Positions 5,597-7,398 of a DNA stretch of 7,398 nucleotides are shown here, in pieces. Location of the stretch: assembly GCA_003225655.1 (NCBI GenBank), contig QIAW01000564.1, forward strand, positions 1-7,398, written 5' to 3'. The DNA comes from Acidobacteriota bacterium (GTDB lineage Bacteria > Acidobacteriota > Terriglobia > Terriglobales > Acidobacteriaceae). Under the pieces are notes generated by a model, which had not been told where the DNA came from, ran no database searches, and saw only the letters and a program-made list of their open reading frames with translations. The position numbers and the translations under genes are program-made. Numbering within the stretch: the first letter of the stretch is position 1; each line of letters begins with the position of its first letter.

Positions 5597-7398
5597 ATGC
5601 CGTCCTTGCCCGAGCCGTTAGAGGAGAAGCAAGCTCTCTCCGCGAACGGGGCTTCTGTCCCGGTCCGGAACTACGTCTGTATCCACGCGCACTTTTACCA
5701 GCCCCCGCGTGAGAACCCGTGGCTCGAGGCCGTCGAGGTGCAGGATTCCGCCTATCCCTTTCACGACTGGAACCAGCGCATTAACGCCGAGTGTTACGCG
5801 CCTAACTCTGCTTCGCGCATTCTCGACAATGAGGGACGCATCCAGCGCATCGTCAATAACTATTCCAATATCAGCTTCAACTTCGGCCCGACGCTTCTTT
5901 CCTGGATAGAAAGCCAGCAATCTGAAACCTATCGCGCAATTCTTGAAGCCGACCGGGCAAGCCGCGAGCGCTTCAGCGGTCACGGATCGGCCATTGCCCA
6001 GTCCTACAACCACATGATCATGCCTTTGGCGAACCGCCGCGACAAGAAAACCCAGGTACTCTGGGGCATTCGTGACTTCGAGCACCGCTTTGGGCGCCCT
6101 CCGGAGGGCATGTGGCTCCCCGAGGCCGCCGTTGATAATGACACGTTGGAAGTGCTGGCAGAAGCCGGAATCCGCTTTACCATTCTTGCTCCGCGCCAGG
6201 CAGAGCGGGTGCGCCGCATCGGAGGCCGCCGCTGGACCGAGCTGCAGCACGCCGGCATCGATCCCTCGCGCGCCTACCTTTGTATTCTCCCTTCCGGCCG
6301 CCGCATCAACATATTTTTTTACGACGGCCCCATCTCCCAGGCCGTCGCCTTTGAGCGCCTGCTCTCCAATGGTGAGAATTTCGTGCAGCGTCTGCTCTCT
6401 GGCCTCTCCGACGGACGCACCTGGCCACAGCTTGTGCACATCGCCACCGATGGCGAATCCTACGGACATCACCATCCTCACGGCGATATGGCCCTGGGGT
6501 ATGCCCTCAACCGCATCTCCAATATGGGTCCATACGCCGCCATCTCTGCTGGTGGAAATGGAAGCTCGACCAGCGTAAGCCAGTCGAATGGAAGCCCGGC
6601 TGCCGCTGCAAGTTTGCCCGACGTAACTTCCGCCACTGGCAGACCTGCCGATGCAGGCTCGGTCCCCGCAATGCTTGCAGCACAAAATTCCGTGGCCCTT
6701 ACCAATTATGGTGAATTTCTTGAGCGCTATCCCGCCGAGCATCAGGTTGAAGTTTTGCAAAAGAGCTCCTGGAGCTGCTACCACGGCGTGGAGCGTTGGA
6801 TGCATGACTGCGGATGCAACTCCGGGCGACGTGACTGGCGTCAGCAATGGCGCAAGCCGCTGCGGACCGCGCTGGATTGGCTGCGCGACGAGCTCGCCCC
6901 TCGCTTCGAGCAACTCGCCGGCGCCTTGCTGCACGATTCCTGGGCCGCCCGCGATGCCTACATTGAGGTTGTCCTCAACCGTTCGCTGCTCAACATTAAT
7001 CGCTTTCTTGAGCAGCACGCCCGCAGTCCGGTGGACCCTCATCAGCGCATCACTGTCCTCAAGTTGCTTGAAATGCAGCGCCATCTCATGCTGATGTATA
7101 CCAGTTGCGCCTGGTTCTTCGATGAGGTCAGCGGCATTGAGACCGTACAGGTCATGCAGTATGCCGCCCGCGCCCTTCAGTTGGCCGAGGAGCTCTTTCC
7201 CGGCATGCCCTTGGAGGAGCGCTTCCTGGAACTGCTTTCCCAGGCGCCCAGCAATCTTCCCCATTTGGGAAATGCCGCCGAAATCTATAAGCGCTGGATC
7301 AAGCACATGGTGGTCGATCTGCGCCAGGTGGGGGCGCACTATGCTCTCAGTTGCATGTTCCTGCCCAGCGAAGGAAAAACCAGCATCTTCTGTTACGA
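5597..7398 (+). CDS. GH57-type glycoside hydrolase with DUF3536 region (3' end missing)
   Basis: At least 600 residues, still open at the right edge. The N-terminal half is a glycoside hydrolase family 57 barrel, a retaining family acting on alpha-glucans (amylases, glucanotransferases, branching enzymes). Visible motifs, numbered from 5597, are HAHFYQPP (30-37), WLPEAAVD with candidate nucleophile Glu176, and TDGESYGHHH with candidate acid/base Asp285. From about 364 the DUF3536 pattern follows: LTNYGEFLERYP, then SSWSCYHGVERW (390-401) and DCGC (404-407), then a helical stretch. A Ser/Gly/Ala/Asn-rich insertion at about 316-363 separates the two parts. No signal peptide is seen, so the protein is probably cytosolic. 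The first in-frame ATG is at 5579 and a second is at 5597. Neither has a Shine-Dalgarno site, so the start is uncertain by six residues. DUF3536 proteins of this type are not biochemically defined as far as I know, so the exact glucan reaction is open. It is divergent from the ATPase gene. Confidence 0.88.
   Translation, partial: MPSLPEPLEEKQALSANGASVPVRNYVCIHAHFYQPPRENPWLEAVEVQDSAYPFHDWNQRINAECYAPNSASRILDNEGRIQRIVNNYSNISFNFGPTLLSWIESQQSETYRAILEADRASRERFSGHGSAIAQSYNHMIMPLANRRDKKTQVLWGIRDFEHRFGRPPEGMWLPEAAVDNDTLEVLAEAGIRFTILAPRQAERVRRIGGRRWTELQHAGIDPSRAYLCILPSGRRINIFFYDGPISQAVAFERLLSNGENFVQRLLSGLSDGRTWPQLVHIATDGESYGHHHPHGDMALGYALNRISNMGPYAAISAGGNGSSTSVSQSNGSPAAAASLPDVTSATGRPADAGSVPAMLAAQNSVALTNYGEFLERYPAEHQVEVLQKSSWSCYHGVERWMHDCGCNSGRRDWRQQWRKPLRTALDWLRDELAPRFEQLAGALLHDSWAARDAYIEVVLNRSLLNINRFLEQHARSPVDPHQRITVLKLLEMQRHLMLMYTSCAWFFDEVSGIETVQVMQYAARALQLAEELFPGMPLEERFLELLSQAPSNLPHLGNAAEIYKRWIKHMVVDLRQVGAHYALSCMFLPSEGKTSIFCY

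Noticed and set aside
5618..7339. 573-codon open frame on the minus strand
   Set aside because: It lies wholly antisense to the GH57/DUF3536 gene, whose catalytic motifs are unmistakable on the plus strand. Long antisense frames are a by-product of GC-rich third positions. Its protein shows no coherent domain.

Overview
The window looks like chromosomal DNA of a moderately GC-rich Gram-negative bacterium. The best guess is Acidobacteriota. That rests on a GH57/DUF3536 protein, a secreted amidase-signature enzyme with a twin-arginine-like leader, and a soluble PAS hybrid kinase lying next to a DnaC/IstB-like ATPase. This is inference from family habits, not a database match. No mobile element, CRISPR array, rRNA or tRNA was seen.

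Layout. Positions 1-637 hold no convincing gene, apart from a possible gene start running off the left edge on the minus strand. This stretch carries short palindromes, hairpins, a 10-bp-spaced direct repeat and a promoter-like TTGGCA/TATAAT pair. Positions 681-2690 (+) encode an exported amidase-signature hydrolase with its own -10 box and Shine-Dalgarno site. It converges on a 522-residue soluble PAS-HisKA-HATPase-receiver kinase at 2758-4326 (-). Upstream of the kinase are a good Shine-Dalgarno site and a perfect 14-bp palindrome. Next, at 4446-5240 (-), is a DnaC/DnaI/IstB-type AAA+ ATPase with an N-terminal Cys cluster. A 350-bp divergent intergenic region separates it from a GH57-type glycoside hydrolase with a DUF3536 region, which starts at about 5597 (+) and is cut by the right edge.

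How the genes fit together. Orientation alternates (+, -, -, +), and only the kinase and the ATPase share a strand, with 119 bp between them. The window therefore reads as mostly single-gene units, not one operon or pathway: peptide or amide turnover in the envelope, phosphorelay sensing, helicase loading or DNA-associated ATPase work, and alpha-glucan metabolism. The amidase and the GH57 protein each carry a low-complexity insertion inside an otherwise canonical fold. I did not find a clear undescribed multi-gene system. The most checkable unusual items are the palindrome upstream of the kinase, the two enzyme insertions, and the structured gene-free leader before the amidase.
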